Positions 45,295 through 55,565 of a stretch of 64,000 bases of DNA are shown piece by piece (position 1 is the stretch's first letter; each line of letters starts with the position of its first letter). The DNA lies in assembly GCA_947488605.1 (NCBI GenBank), contig CANKZJ010000001.1, forward strand, positions 992,001 through 1,056,000. Reading direction: 5' to 3'. The notes under the pieces are model-generated. The model saw only the letters and a list, made by a program, of their open reading frames with translations. It was not told the origin of the DNA and did no database searches. The DNA comes from an uncultured Paracoccaceae bacterium (GTDB lineage: Bacteria > Pseudomonadota > Alphaproteobacteria > Rhodobacterales > Rhodobacteraceae). Made by a program: the position numbers and the translations under genes.

Positions 45295-46098
45295 TTAATG
45301 TGCCGAAACAGCCGCCGGATCGATAAGTGTCCGGCCGCCATCGACCGTAATGATCTGGCCTGTGACAAAAGCAGACGCATCCGAGGCAAGATATTGCACC
45401 GCGTCTGAAACTTCACCCGGGCTCGCGATCCGATGCAAGGGCGTGCTTTCCACAATAGCATCACGCAATTCTTCATGGTCTTTAAGCGACCCTTTCAGGC
45501 TCGCGCTCATGACGCTACCGAATGCCACCGCATTCACGCGGATACCGTTCGGTGCAAGCGAGACCGCCAGTGAACGCGTCATCTGATCCAAGGCCGCAGA
45601 GCTTACAGAATATGCCAAAAGGTTTGGGTGTGTACGCCGTGCCGCGATTGAGCTGAGGTTCACAATAGATCCAATGGGGGATGAAAAATCACCGTCTGCT
45701 TGCTTAATCATCTTGCGGGCAACAGCCTGACTAACCCGCAAGGCTGTGAGCGCGTTTTGCTGCAAGAGTTCCTCGACAGAGTTATCATCGGGGTCAAGCG
45801 GATCGGTCTCCATGACCTGACGCGATGCATTCACCAGAATATCAACACGCTCGAACGCTTCTACGGTCGCTGAAAGCAAATTGGCGATGGTCAGTTTCTT
45901 GCGCAAATCGCCTGCAAAAATCCTGACATTTTCTTCTTTGTCCGCGTCTTCACCCATCTCGTGGGTTAAAGTCTTTTCATCCATATCGGCGAATACAACA
46001 TTGGCACCCATCTGCACAAAATGCCTGCCAATCGCGAGGCCCACGCCGTTGGCCGCCCCTGTCACAATCGCAGTCTTTCCAGCAATAGAAAATGACAT
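45295..46098 (-). CDS. SDR-family protein lacking the catalytic Lys
   Basis: A 267-residue short-chain dehydrogenase fold with the cofactor motif TGAANGVG, the NAS in ILVNAS, the active Ser in NLSSIAARR and the Tyr in LLAYSVSSAALDQ. The YxxxK Lys is Ser. The C-terminal VTGQIITVDGG is normal. The protein probably still binds a nicotinamide nucleotide. The reaction is unknown. It lies 21 bases after the methyltransferase gene, forming a clpS-methyltransferase-SDR run on the minus strand. Confidence 0.82.
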   Translation of the reverse strand: MSFSIAGKTAIVTGAANGVGLAIGRHFVQMGANVVFADMDEKTLTHEMGEDADKEENVRIFAGDLRKKLTIANLLSATVEAFERVDILVNASRQVMETDPLDPDDNSVEELLQQNALTALRVSQAVARKMIKQADGDFSSPIGSIVNLSSIAARRTHPNLLAYSVSSAALDQMTRSLAVSLAPNGIRVNAVAFGSVMSASLKGSLKDHEELRDAIVESTPLHRIASPGEVSDAVQYLASDASAFVTGQIITVDGGRTLIDPAAVSAH

Positions 46099-46119
46099 CA
46101 GAGAACTCCTTTGAGCCGA

Positions 46120-47088
46120 TCAGCGATGCGGACGGGTGGCGTGAAATATCTTGAACGCACCATTCCCACCAATCGTGTCCACATTACGGAAACTTTCGGT
46201 CAGGCTGCTTTCATATGGCAAATGCCGGTTCGCAACCATCCATAACTTGCCGCTTGGTGTCAGTAGGCGTGCAGCGGCCTGAATAAAGGCGCGACCTAAA
46301 CTTGGATCAGACGCGCGGCCCACATGGAAGGGTGGGTTAATGACGATGCCGTCATAAGCCGCGCCCTGAAAACGTGTGGCGTCCGCCCAATGGAACGACA
46401 CGCGCGGGTCATCCACGTTTCGCCTAGCGCAGTCCAGTGCGAGTGCCTCGGCCTCGATCAGATCTAATGACGTCACACCTTTGCGCGATAAAACGGGTGC
46501 GGCCAGATACCCCCAACCTGCGCCCAAATCTGCCATCCGGTGCGGCAGTTTAGCTGGCAATGCATCAACGAGAAGCGCGGACCCCGCATCAACGGCCCCG
46601 TCCGAGAATACGCCAGCGGTTGTGACATAGCCATGCGGGCCTTTGGCAGGCGGTGGCGACGCCCAATCAGCAAAAGCATCAGTTGCCTGAAACCAAAAAA
46701 TGCGACCGTGCCCCTTTGTCAGGGTTGGCAATTGACCCAGTGACTTTCGGCAGGCCTTGAATAGACTATCTACGCCATCGGTCTTCTGTCCATCAACAAT
46801 GACGACGTCGGCGTTTGCGCAGGCGGCGGCAACCATCGCACGCGCCAAAGCCTTAGCGCGCGGAACAACGACGATTGCCACAGTCGCGCGCGGCAGTTCT
46901 TGCGCTACGGGATAACCGGCGCTTTCCCATGCTGCATAGTCGGGATAAAACCCGTGAACGATAGTGACCCGGTCGCGGGGCAAAGCCGACACATCATAGG
47001 TGGCAGACGGGCGCATAACGGCGATCTGACCTTCTGGCAGCGCCAACAGGCCGTCTTCTAGGGCGGTACTTAAACGGGATTGGGACAT
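46120..47088 (-). CDS. RsmC-like class I SAM-dependent methyltransferase
   Basis: A 322-residue two-domain methyltransferase resembling RsmC, which methylates G1207 of 16S rRNA. The C-terminal Rossmann domain has the SAM motif MADLGAGWGYLAAPVL and the N6/N2-type catalytic motif NPPFH. The N-terminal half is a degenerate partner domain as in RsmC. rRNA as the substrate is inferred from the family. It is preceded by clpS, 24 bases upstream on the same strand. Confidence 0.82.
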   Translation of the reverse strand: MSQSRLSTALEDGLLALPEGQIAVMRPSATYDVSALPRDRVTIVHGFYPDYAAWESAGYPVAQELPRATVAIVVVPRAKALARAMVAAACANADVVIVDGQKTDGVDSLFKACRKSLGQLPTLTKGHGRIFWFQATDAFADWASPPPAKGPHGYVTTAGVFSDGAVDAGSALLVDALPAKLPHRMADLGAGWGYLAAPVLSRKGVTSLDLIEAEALALDCARRNVDDPRVSFHWADATRFQGAAYDGIVINPPFHVGRASDPSLGRAFIQAAARLLTPSGKLWMVANRHLPYESSLTESFRNVDTIGGNGAFKIFHATRPHR

Positions 47089-47112
47089 ATCTGATCGAAA
47101 AGCGGCAGGCCG

Positions 47113-47454
47113 CTATTCTTTCTCCATTGTGCACTGGAGCGGGTGCTGATGACGTTGCGCGAAATCCATGACCTGCGCCACTTTGGTTTCGGCGATTTCA
47201 TGACTGAACACGCCAACAACAGCCAGACCCTTCTTGTGGACAGTCAGCATCAGCTCAAATGACTGCGCATGCGAAAGTCCAAAGAAACGTTCCAGCACAT
47301 GAACGACGAACTCCATCGGAGTGAAGTCATCATTTAAAATCAACACCTTATACATAGGTGGGCGCTTCGTCTTAGGCTTGGTTTCAAGCACAACACCGAC
47401 GTCGCCGTCGTCATCACCCTTTTTATCCGCCATCATTTGAAACTCTACCAGCAT
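47113..47454 (-). CDS. clpS: ATP-dependent Clp protease adaptor
   Basis: A 113-residue ClpS, the adaptor that hands N-end-rule substrates to ClpA. The signature [20 protein letters not shown] and the [19 protein letters not shown] block are present. The N-terminus is acidic and disordered-looking (about residues 8-30). It heads a three-gene minus-strand run. The 284-base spacer upstream (47455-47738) separates it from the divergent carboxypeptidase gene and contains AT-rich promoter-like sequence but no gene that I can support. Confidence 0.95.
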   Translation of the reverse strand: MLVEFQMMADKKGDDDGDVGVVLETKPKTKRPPMYKVLILNDDFTPMEFVVHVLERFFGLSHAQSFELMLTVHKKGLAVVGVFSHEIAETKVAQVMDFAQRHQHPLQCTMEKE

Positions 47455-47738
47455 TGATCCGCCTTGGTTGGTTGGCGTTATATATAAGGCACACGGTGGC
47501 CAAGAAAACCCCCTGCGTTTTCACATTGTAAACGCTGTATTTTACCCCTGCAATTCGCCGATATTGCGATCACAGCAAGAACCGACACTAGATATGGATA
47601 AGTTGCGCGATGATCACAATGAAAGTCCTTGAAATAAAGGTGTTTTCTGAAAATCGAACCTGTGCTAGCGTCCTCTCATAATAATAAGGTCACCGGAAAA
47701 ATCTGGGGCCAGAGGCAGTAAAAAATGAGGCAAGCGAC

Positions 47739-49193
47739 GTGACAAGTCGTCCGGGACAGTGGGCCCTCCAAGGGCTATTTCTATGTGTGTTGTTGATATC
47801 CGTCCTGCTTGCGCCGATCCGCGCAACGGCAGCGCCGTATGCTGCAATGGTGATGGACGCGCGAACAGGCGAAGTGCTGCATTCACGTAATGCCGACACC
47901 CAATTGCATCCAGCATCGCTTACAAAAATGATGACGCTTTATGTAGCGTTTCAAGCTATTGAACGCGGCGAAATCTCGCTTGATACACCGGTGCGCATCA
48001 GCCGCCTTGCGGCGTCAGAGCCACCTTCAAAGCTTGGCCTGCGTTCTGGTCAAACGATCCGCCTACGTTTCCTTCTGCGGGCAGCAGCCGTGAAGTCAGC
48101 CAATGATGCTGCCACTGCCATCGGCGAAGCGATCTCTGGCTCTGAAGAAGCTTTTGCCACACGCATGAACCGCACGGCCCGCGCAATGGGTATGCGCAAC
48201 ACAAATTTCCGCAATGCACATGGTTTGACCCAATCCGGGCACCTGTCAACGGCACGCGACATGTCCGTGCTCGGCCGTCATGTCATCTACGACTTTCCCC
48301 AGTATTATAACCTCTTCTCGCGCCGCTCTGCGAATGCAGGCATTGCCACAGTGCGCCACACGAACCGCCGCTGGTTGGATAGTTACTCAGGCGGTGACGG
48401 AATCAAAACAGGATATACACGCGCGGCGGGCTTTAACCTTGTTGCCTCTGCCCAGCGCGGACAAGAGCGCGTCATTGCGACCGTCTTTGGTGGATCATCA
48501 ACGGCCGCACGGAATGCACGCATCACAGAATTGATGGATATGGGCTTTAACCGTGCACCAGCGCGCGCCACGATCCGCAGGCCAAACCCGCCAGCTGCAA
48601 TGCTTTCAAGCAACGAGACACCGCGCAGCACAACAGGCGGCAGCAAGACTATTCGTGTCAGTGGTTCGGTGAACACAAGCATCCGTCCCGTTTCGCGCCC
48701 AACCGTCGCGCCAGTTGCCGAAGAGTTACTGGTTGCAGCTGTTGAGCCGGACATCATCAATGCCGCGATAGCCTCGGCTGTTGATGCCGCTGTCGCCGAA
48801 GCCTTGGCAAGCAGCGTTGCTGTGGCACCACAGGTCACGCCCACAACACGGCCAGCACAAAACGAAACAATTATGACTGCGGCAGCAGCACCCGCCGCCG
48901 CCGCGCCAATTGAGATCGGACCCGAAGTCGTTACGCGCATCTCTACATCAGGGGGCCGCCACTGGGGGGTCAACGTGGGACGTTATGACACGCGTTATGC
49001 CGCTGAACGCGTTTTACTCCGCGTGGCGCTGAATGAAATGAGCACGCTTGATGGATCACTGCGCCGGGTCGTTCAACGCTCCGGTGGGTTTGATGCCAAC
49101 TTTATGGGTCTGACCCGCGAAGGCGCTGATCTGGCCTGTCGCAGATTGCAAGCACGTGGCACGACCTGCTTTATGATAGGGTCCGAAGGTTAG
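47739..49193 (+). CDS. D-alanyl-D-alanine carboxypeptidase with SPOR domain
   Basis: A 484-residue penicillin-binding protein of the S11 (PBP5/DacF) type that trims the fifth D-Ala from peptidoglycan stem peptides. It has an N-terminal signal segment (about residues 10-30), the catalytic SLTK (S-x-x-K), SAND (SxN) and KTGYT (KTG) motifs. A long low-complexity Ala/Val/Thr-rich linker (about 280-390) leads to a C-terminal SPOR domain (about 405-480), which binds denuded septal glycan. The start is GTG 47739 with GAGG eight bases upstream. It is convergent with fosX. Confidence 0.92.
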   Translation: MTSRPGQWALQGLFLCVLLISVLLAPIRATAAPYAAMVMDARTGEVLHSRNADTQLHPASLTKMMTLYVAFQAIERGEISLDTPVRISRLAASEPPSKLGLRSGQTIRLRFLLRAAAVKSANDAATAIGEAISGSEEAFATRMNRTARAMGMRNTNFRNAHGLTQSGHLSTARDMSVLGRHVIYDFPQYYNLFSRRSANAGIATVRHTNRRWLDSYSGGDGIKTGYTRAAGFNLVASAQRGQERVIATVFGGSSTAARNARITELMDMGFNRAPARATIRRPNPPAAMLSSNETPRSTTGGSKTIRVSGSVNTSIRPVSRPTVAPVAEELLVAAVEPDIINAAIASAVDAAVAEALASSVAVAPQVTPTTRPAQNETIMTAAAAPAAAAPIEIGPEVVTRISTSGGRHWGVNVGRYDTRYAAERVLLRVALNEMSTLDGSLRRVVQRSGGFDANFMGLTREGADLACRRLQARGTTCFMIGSEG

Positions 49194-49196
49194 AAA

Positions 49197-49601
49197 CTAG
49201 ACCTCGCGGTAACGTTGCAGCCGTTCTTCCAACGTGCCGCTATGTAGCTCGAACATGTGGTTGTCGAAATCATAAAAGTAGATCGAATGCCCTTCACCGG
49301 CGACGCGTGAGCGGCCTTCTTTCACTTCCAAGCCCAGCGATTGAATGCGCTGTAGCCTGTCATCATAGTCTTCAGGGGCCATCTTAAACGCGACATGATT
49401 GTACGTCTTGTTGGGTAGGGGGTCGCCTTGCATGGTTGCAAGCCAGACACCACCAACATCGAAGAAGCGTTCTTTGGACAGCGAAAAAGTTGCATCACCG
49501 CTGTCATAAATCTTCTTGGCATCAAGAACCGTGGTGAGCATCTGTTCCATTTTGTCCAGATCGCGCACGATAAAAGTCATATGGCTGAGGCCGTCAATCA
49601 T
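49197..49601 (-). CDS. fosX: FosX-type fosfomycin hydrolase homologue
   Basis: A 134-residue glyoxalase/VOC-superfamily protein closely resembling FosX, which opens the fosfomycin epoxide with water. The metal ligands His7, His69 and Glu118 and the general base Glu44 (SLSKE) sit at the same positions as in characterised FosX proteins, and the block GEGHSIYFYDFDNHMFELH is shared. It begins three bases after yejF, so it is the last gene of the yej operon. Whether fosfomycin is the natural substrate is unknown. Confidence 0.85.
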   Translation of the reverse strand: MIDGLSHMTFIVRDLDKMEQMLTTVLDAKKIYDSGDATFSLSKERFFDVGGVWLATMQGDPLPNKTYNHVAFKMAPEDYDDRLQRIQSLGLEVKEGRSRVAGEGHSIYFYDFDNHMFELHSGTLEERLQRYREV

Positions 49602-49604
49602 CGC

Positions 49605-51203
49605 CTAGGCCACCTTGCCCTCAAAGGCAGCAGCCATCAGTGCACGGGTGTATTCAGTTTGCGGGGCGTCAAAGATTGCGGCGGCGTCACCTGCCTCTAC
49701 GACATCGCCCTGCTTCATCACCATGACTTTATGAGACAGGGCGCGAACAACCTTCAGATCGTGGCTGATAAACAAATAGGCCAGTCCGTACTTTTGCTGC
49801 AACTCCCGTAACAAATGCACGATCTGAACTTGCACCGTCATATCCAGCGCAGACGTTGGTTCGTCCAAAATAAGCAGTTTGGGTCGCAAGATCATAGCGC
49901 GCGCAATTGCGATCCTTTGGCGTTGACCGCCTGAAAACTCGTGCGGGTAGCGGTCCATCAGTACCGGATCCAGCCCGACCTCGGCCATAATCTCGCCGAC
50001 CATATCGCGGCGATCCCTGCCCGGCTCAACGCCGTGCACGCCAAGACCTTCGGCAATGATCTCGGCGACGGTCATGCGTGGGGAAAGCGACCCATATGGA
50101 TCTTGAAAAACGATCTGCATCTCACTGCGCAAAGGGCGCATCTGGCGTTGATTTAAGCGGTGAATATCGGCGCCTTGAAAGGCAATGCGACCCTCGGACC
50201 GGATCAAACGCATCACTGCCAATGCAAGTGTTGTCTTGCCCGACCCACTTTCGCCCACAACCCCAAGCGTTTCGCCCGCGCGCACTGTCATCGTGGCCTG
50301 ATTGACCGCCTTGATGTGACCAACCGTCCTTTTGAGAAGTCCGCGATGGATCGGGAACCAGATTTTGGCGCCTTCAGTCTCTAGCACAACAGGCGCTTGC
50401 GCTGACACCGGCACTGGCACGCCTGTTGATTCAGCCGCCAAAAGCGTTTGTGTGTAGGGATGTTGAGGATTTGCAAAAATCTCGGCCGTTGACCCGCTTT
50501 CAACGATTTCGCCGTCTTTCATAACACAGACGCGGTCTGCGATTTTGCGGACAATCGTCAGATCATGCGTGATGAAGAGCATCGACATGCCCTCGTCGCG
50601 CTTAAGGTCTTCAAGCAAATTTAGAATTTGCGCCTGAATAGTCACATCAAGTGCGGTTGTCGGCTCGTCCGCAATAAGCATCTCGGGACCATTGGCCAAC
50701 GCCATCGCGATCATCACGCGCTGACGCTGCCCGCCGGAAAGTTCATGAGCATAAGCACCCAAGCGGCTTTCTGCATCGCGGATGCCCACACGGTGCAACA
50801 GCTGCACGATGCGATTGCGGACAGCGGCACCACGCAAACCTTGGTGCAACTCGATACTTTCGGCCAATTGTTTTTCAATGGTGTGTAATGGGTTCAGGGA
50901 CGTCATCGGCTCTTGGAAAATAAAGCTGATGTCGTTGCCGCGGACACGGCGCAGTGCGGGCTCGTCCGCACCAACCATTTCTTCGCCGTTGTATTTGATC
51001 GACCCGGCCATTACAGCACTGTCGCCAAGCAACTGCACGGTTGAAAGGGCGGTCACCGATTTACCTGACCCGCTCTCACCCACAATCGCAACCGTTTCAC
51101 CCCTATTCACCTGAAAGGATACGCCGCGCACAGCATGGGTCGTGTCCCCATCTTGCCGGAATGCGACGCGCAGGTCTTGGACATCTAGAACCACGTCACT
51201 CAT
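49605..51203 (-). CDS. yejF: Peptide ABC transporter ATPase, two fused ATP-binding domains
   Basis: A 532-residue protein with two complete ABC domains (Walker A GESGSGKSVT and GESGSGKTT; signatures ELSGGQRQR and EFSGGQRQR), as in YejF. It powers the YejABEF importer of oligopeptides, which in enteric bacteria takes up microcin C-like peptides. The N-terminal end overlaps yejE by four bases. fosX follows three bases after the stop. Confidence 0.94.
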   Translation of the reverse strand: MSDVVLDVQDLRVAFRQDGDTTHAVRGVSFQVNRGETVAIVGESGSGKSVTALSTVQLLGDSAVMAGSIKYNGEEMVGADEPALRRVRGNDISFIFQEPMTSLNPLHTIEKQLAESIELHQGLRGAAVRNRIVQLLHRVGIRDAESRLGAYAHELSGGQRQRVMIAMALANGPEMLIADEPTTALDVTIQAQILNLLEDLKRDEGMSMLFITHDLTIVRKIADRVCVMKDGEIVESGSTAEIFANPQHPYTQTLLAAESTGVPVPVSAQAPVVLETEGAKIWFPIHRGLLKRTVGHIKAVNQATMTVRAGETLGVVGESGSGKTTLALAVMRLIRSEGRIAFQGADIHRLNQRQMRPLRSEMQIVFQDPYGSLSPRMTVAEIIAEGLGVHGVEPGRDRRDMVGEIMAEVGLDPVLMDRYPHEFSGGQRQRIAIARAMILRPKLLILDEPTSALDMTVQVQIVHLLRELQQKYGLAYLFISHDLKVVRALSHKVMVMKQGDVVEAGDAAAIFDAPQTEYTRALMAAAFEGKVA

Positions 51204-52399
51204 CTTGTGTTTGTTCCTGCAACTTTCGAGGGTTTCGTGCTCTCAAAAACCATATCATCTGTGACGACATTGCCGTCCGCCACAAAGGTCTTGCGCGGAT
51301 CAAATGCGTCCCGCACCCCCTCAAAGATAAAGACCAAGAGCGACAGCATCACAGCAAAGGTAAAGAACGCGGTGAAGCCCAGCCAAGGCGCTTGCAGGTT
51401 TTGCTTGGCCTGCAAGGTCATTTCACCCAGCGAAGGCGCAGACGATGGCAAACCGAAGCCCAGGAAATCAAGCGACGCCAGCCCGCCAATTGCACCGGTA
51501 ACAAGAAACGGCAGCATGGTGACGGTTGCGACCATCGCATTGGGCAACATATGGCGGAACATGATCGTGCGGTCGCGCACGCCCAATGCCTTGGCGGCGC
51601 GTACATATTCCAAATTGCGGGCGCGCAGGAACTCGGCCCTGACCACACCGACAAGCGCGGGCCATCCAAATAACACTGTGAGGAACACAAGAAGCCAGTA
51701 ACTTCGCCCCAATATCGCAAAGACAATGATGATCACATAAAGCGACGGCATTCCTGTCCAGATTTCAATGAACCGTTGAAAGATCAAATCGGTCCATCCA
51801 CCAAAATACCCCTGCACGGCACCAGCCATGATCCCAATGATCGAGGCCGCAACTGTGACCGTCAGGGCAAATGTCACCGATAATCGGAAGCCGTAGATGA
51901 CACGTGCGGTGACATCGCGTTTGGTATCATCGGTGCCCAGCCAGTTTTGCGGGCTTGGCGGTGCAGGCGCCACGCCGCCTACATCTACAATCGTGTTGTA
52001 TGAATACGGAATAATCGGCCAAAGCATCCAACCTTTTTGGAAATCACCATCCAACGTCTCACCCGCATCCACAGCGGCAATCAATTCTTCCGGTGCATCA
52101 AAACAAGCTTCCAGCCCGCCTGTGACAATTAAACAGTCCACTTCTGGCTCGCCGTAACCTGCCTCTGTCGGGAAATCCCCACCGAAGTCACGCTCGGAAT
52201 AGAAATTGAAAATCGGCATGTGAAGCTCACCGCGATAGCTGACCGCAATGGGTTTATCGTTCGCGACGAATTCGGCCATCAGAGAAAGTCCGAACAACAC
52301 GCTAAAGATCACCAGCGACCAATACGCACGTCGATTACGCCTGAAATTGCGCAATCGGCGTTGATTGAGCGGGGAAAGAAAAGGACGCTTTGCCATCAA
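51200..52399 (-). CDS. yejE: Peptide ABC transporter permease YejE
   Basis: A 399-residue DppC/YejE-type permease. It has an N-terminal cytoplasmic region, one helix (about 28-45), a long periplasmic stretch (about 50-160) and then five helices with the EAA loop ([23 protein letters not shown]). The large periplasmic loop is characteristic of YejE. It overlaps yejB and yejF by four bases each. Confidence 0.94.
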   Translation of the reverse strand: MMAKRPFLSPLNQRRLRNFRRNRRAYWSLVIFSVLFGLSLMAEFVANDKPIAVSYRGELHMPIFNFYSERDFGGDFPTEAGYGEPEVDCLIVTGGLEACFDAPEELIAAVDAGETLDGDFQKGWMLWPIIPYSYNTIVDVGGVAPAPPSPQNWLGTDDTKRDVTARVIYGFRLSVTFALTVTVAASIIGIMAGAVQGYFGGWTDLIFQRFIEIWTGMPSLYVIIIVFAILGRSYWLLVFLTVLFGWPALVGVVRAEFLRARNLEYVRAAKALGVRDRTIMFRHMLPNAMVATVTMLPFLVTGAIGGLASLDFLGFGLPSSAPSLGEMTLQAKQNLQAPWLGFTAFFTFAVMLSLLVFIFEGVRDAFDPRKTFVADGNVVTDDMVFESTKPSKVAGTNTR

Positions 52400-53469
52400 T
52401 TTCGCGCCTCGAAATCAATACGCGGATCAATCAGGACATAGGTGAGATCTGTTAGAATACCGACCACCAGCCCGATAAGCGAAAATGCGAACAAAGTGCC
52501 GAAGACAACAGGGTAGTCGCGTGAAACAGCAGCCTCGAACCCCAATCGGCCTAGCCCGTCGAGAGAAAATAGCGTTTCGATAATCAAGGATCCACCAAAG
52601 AACACACCGATGAACAGTGCGGGGAATCCCGAGATCACAATCAACATGGCATTGCGGAACACATGCCCGTAAAGCACCTGATTTTCTGAAAGGCCCTTCG
52701 CGCGCGCAGTTATCACGTACTGCTTTTTGATCTCGTCCAGAAAACTATTCTTGGTCAGCAAAGTCAGCGTCGCAAAGGCCGAGATCGTTGAGGCCAAGAC
52801 CGGCAAGGTGATGTGCCAAAGGTAATCAAGAACTTTGCCGATCAGGGTCAGGTCTTCGAAGTTGCTGGATGTCAGACCGCGCAACGGGAATATCCGGTAG
52901 TATGACCCCCCCGCAAAGAGCACGATCAACAAGATCGCAAACAAGAACCCGGGGATTGCGTAGCCTACGATGATCGCGCCCGACGTCCACGTATCAAAGG
53001 GCGTGCCGTCGCGAACCGCCTTTTTGATGCCGAGAGGGATTGATATCATGTAAGCAATCAACGTCGACCAAAGTCCCAGCGTGATGGACACCGGCATCTT
53101 TTCGAGCACCAAATCCAGCACACTGATCGAGCGGAAATAGCTCTCGCCAAAATCAAAACGCATGTAGTTCCACATCATGTTGAGGAACCGCTCTAGGGGT
53201 GGTTTATCAAAGCCGAACTCGCGTTCGAGATCGGCAATGAAATCTGCGGGCAAGCCACGTCCGCCGATGTAGTCGCTGTCTCCTGTATCGAGAATCTCGC
53301 TTCCGCCACCAGAAATGCCTTCAAAGACATCCCCCCCGCCTTCCATTTCGGCCAATATCTGTTCGATCGGTCCGCCGGGGACGAATTGGGTAAGCGCAAA
53401 GTTGATCATCATGATCCCGAGCAAAGTCGGGATCACAAGCAACAGTCGCCTGAGTATATATGCGCCCAC
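52396..53469 (-). CDS. yejB: Peptide ABC transporter permease YejB
   Basis: A 357-residue DppB/YejB-type permease with an N-terminal helix ([20 protein letters not shown]), a periplasmic loop and five further helices, ending in the EAA-like loop ([22 protein letters not shown]). It pairs with YejE. The yejA gene lies ten bases upstream, so the order yejA-yejB-yejE-yejF-fosX is one operon. Confidence 0.94.
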   Translation of the reverse strand: MGAYILRRLLLVIPTLLGIMMINFALTQFVPGGPIEQILAEMEGGGDVFEGISGGGSEILDTGDSDYIGGRGLPADFIADLEREFGFDKPPLERFLNMMWNYMRFDFGESYFRSISVLDLVLEKMPVSITLGLWSTLIAYMISIPLGIKKAVRDGTPFDTWTSGAIIVGYAIPGFLFAILLIVLFAGGSYYRIFPLRGLTSSNFEDLTLIGKVLDYLWHITLPVLASTISAFATLTLLTKNSFLDEIKKQYVITARAKGLSENQVLYGHVFRNAMLIVISGFPALFIGVFFGGSLIIETLFSLDGLGRLGFEAAVSRDYPVVFGTLFAFSLIGLVVGILTDLTYVLIDPRIDFEARN

Positions 53470-53479
53470 TTATGCTGCC

Positions 53480-55399
53480 TTACTGAAACGCGCCGGCGGC
53501 ACGTAGTTCGGCTGAGCGGTCAGCGTTGTACCACCAGTTATCGATTGGTGACAAACCAAGTGGCGGGATTTCCTTGAACTCGAACAGATCGTAATAGGCC
53601 ACCGTATGCACATTCTTTTGCCACTGCGGGATCCAAAACCTTTCAGCGCGCAGGACGCGATCAAGCGCACGGGTAGCAGTTGTCAGATCTTCCAGAGTTT
53701 TTGCGGCAACAACTGTCTCAATCAACCGATCGGCGGCGGGCATTTTCAGACGCATTGGATTGCGCGAGCTATCTTCTGCTGCGGCAGACCCAAAGAACTG
53801 CGCCAACTGCTGTCCGGGCTCATAGCCTTGGCCCAGGGACGCGTTGGTAATATCAAACGCACCTGAGCGCCGGCGTTCGATATATTGGGCGGTGTCGACC
53901 CGCTCTAACACGGCATCAACGCCAAGACGTTTGAGGTTTTCAACGATGGGGTTGATGACGCGGTCGAATTGCGGCGACCGCTCCAAGAACGACACTGACA
54001 GAACTTCGCCATCCTTGCGACGTAAACCATCATCGCCAGCGATCCAGCCTGCTTCGTCGAGCAGCGCAGATGCCGCACGCAACTGCCCACGATCCAGCTG
54101 GCGTTCGGCAGAGGCCGAGACCGGAGGAATCACAGCCTCTGTTGTCAGGATTTCCGCGTCAAGCAACCCTTCGTCGACCAATGGCTGCAAAATCGCGATC
54201 TCTTCGGGTGATGGCAGGCCAACAGCCTTTAGATCAGAGTTATCCCAGAACGATTCAGGCCGTTCAAACAGGTCGTAGAACAGCGTCTTGTTCATCCATT
54301 CAAAATTGATCATCCGCGACAATGCTTCACGCACACGTCGGTCTTGGAATTTCTCTTGGTTGAGGTTGAACACAAAACCTTGGCCTGTGCCAATTGCCCC
54401 ATTATTCAATTCTTCGACATTGACCCACCCGTTTTCACGCGCGGGAAAATCATAACCGGTGGCCCATTGCAGCGAGCTGTTCTCGTTGCGGTAGGTGTAA
54501 GCGCCAGATTTGAACCCCTCAAACGCCGCACTGCTATCGGCAAAGTATTCAATCCGGATCGTTTCGAAATTATTACGGCCTTGGTTGATGGGCAGGTCTG
54601 CACCCCACCAGTTTTCATCATACCGGTAGATGATCTGCCGCCCGATATCGACTTCATCCAACCTGTAAGCACCGGTCGCCATAAATGGCTCATCTGATGC
54701 CTCATCTAGCCGCGTTCCAGTTTCTTCAAACCATGCCTGCGACAAAGCCGATGTGCCGCCCACCCATCTGACAACATCGCGCCGCGGGGCGCTTTCGGTA
54801 AACGTAAATTTGATTGTGAAGTCGTCGATCACTTCGACGGAGTCGATAAATTCGGAGTAAACCGAACGATATTCTGTGATCCCCTGCTCCAATGACAGTT
54901 CGAATATGAATTTCAGATCACCGGCAGTCATCGTGCTGCCATCCCAAAATTTGACGTCATCGCGCAGGTTGAAAATCACCCAATCGCGACTTTCCGGATA
55001 TTCGAGCGTTTCACAAAGATAGCAGTATGTCCCATACGGGTCGTCTAACGTGGCGGTTAGAATGCTTTCAGAGCCAATTGTGGCAAGCGCTGCGGGAACG
55101 CCTTTGCGCGTTCTCAAATTGAAGCTGTCGAATGTGCCCATCGCCCACTGCGAAAACTCGCCGCCCTTTGGTGCATCAGGATTGACATAGTCGAGTACCG
55201 CGTCCGGCCCGTATTTCAGATCGCCAAAGTTCGTGTATCCGTGGCTTACCGTGATATTTTCATGCGCTTCCGCGAAAACCTCGGATCCGGCCCAAATCGC
55301 TGCAACTGCAATGACAGAGCCAACAATCCAATGTTTTGCGACGCTTTCACGGCGATCACGTTGGGCGGCAAGAGCACGAGACTGGGGACGATTTGGCAT
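53480..55399 (-). CDS. yejA: Peptide ABC transporter substrate-binding protein
   Basis: A 639-residue family 5 extracellular solute-binding protein. The N-terminus has a long basic region (RALAAQRDRRESVAKHW) before a hydrophobic segment (about residues 24-42) with a likely cleavage at FAEA, so a long signal peptide. The mature chain carries GYTNFGDLKYG and YVNPDAPKGGEF blocks typical of YejA. ATG 55399 follows GGAGAAAC. It is the first gene of the yej operon. Confidence 0.93.
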   Translation of the reverse strand: MPNRPQSRALAAQRDRRESVAKHWIVGSVIAVAAIWAGSEVFAEAHENITVSHGYTNFGDLKYGPDAVLDYVNPDAPKGGEFSQWAMGTFDSFNLRTRKGVPAALATIGSESILTATLDDPYGTYCYLCETLEYPESRDWVIFNLRDDVKFWDGSTMTAGDLKFIFELSLEQGITEYRSVYSEFIDSVEVIDDFTIKFTFTESAPRRDVVRWVGGTSALSQAWFEETGTRLDEASDEPFMATGAYRLDEVDIGRQIIYRYDENWWGADLPINQGRNNFETIRIEYFADSSAAFEGFKSGAYTYRNENSSLQWATGYDFPARENGWVNVEELNNGAIGTGQGFVFNLNQEKFQDRRVREALSRMINFEWMNKTLFYDLFERPESFWDNSDLKAVGLPSPEEIAILQPLVDEGLLDAEILTTEAVIPPVSASAERQLDRGQLRAASALLDEAGWIAGDDGLRRKDGEVLSVSFLERSPQFDRVINPIVENLKRLGVDAVLERVDTAQYIERRRSGAFDITNASLGQGYEPGQQLAQFFGSAAAEDSSRNPMRLKMPAADRLIETVVAAKTLEDLTTATRALDRVLRAERFWIPQWQKNVHTVAYYDLFEFKEIPPLGLSPIDNWWYNADRSAELRAAGAFQ

Positions 55400-55515
55400 C
55401 TGTTTCTCCGGTTAGAAGGCATCTTGTTTCAACTAAATGAAGTAAAAGGACAGTTTGGCAAACTTTCAAGATGCGTTTACGTGAACAGATGGTGAGCAAA
55501 CCGTAACATTTAACG

Positions 55516-55540
55516 AAAAAGGCCGCCCCAGAGGACGGCC
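55516..55540 (-). terminator. Rho-independent terminator of the cytochrome c gene
   Basis: On the minus strand GGCCGTCC-TCTG-GGGCGGCC is followed by TTTTT (complement of 55516-55520). The eight-pair stem has one G-T wobble. It lies 25 bases past the stop of the cytochrome gene. Confidence 0.85.
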
Positions 55541-55565
55541 AATTGCGTATTCAAAGGACGAAAGC

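Noticed and set aside
55427..55445. Second IclR-type palindrome upstream of yejA (GTTTCAACTAAATGAAGT)
   Set aside because: The right arm is imperfect, the spacer differs from the site at 24791 and there is no IclR gene nearby; probably chance.
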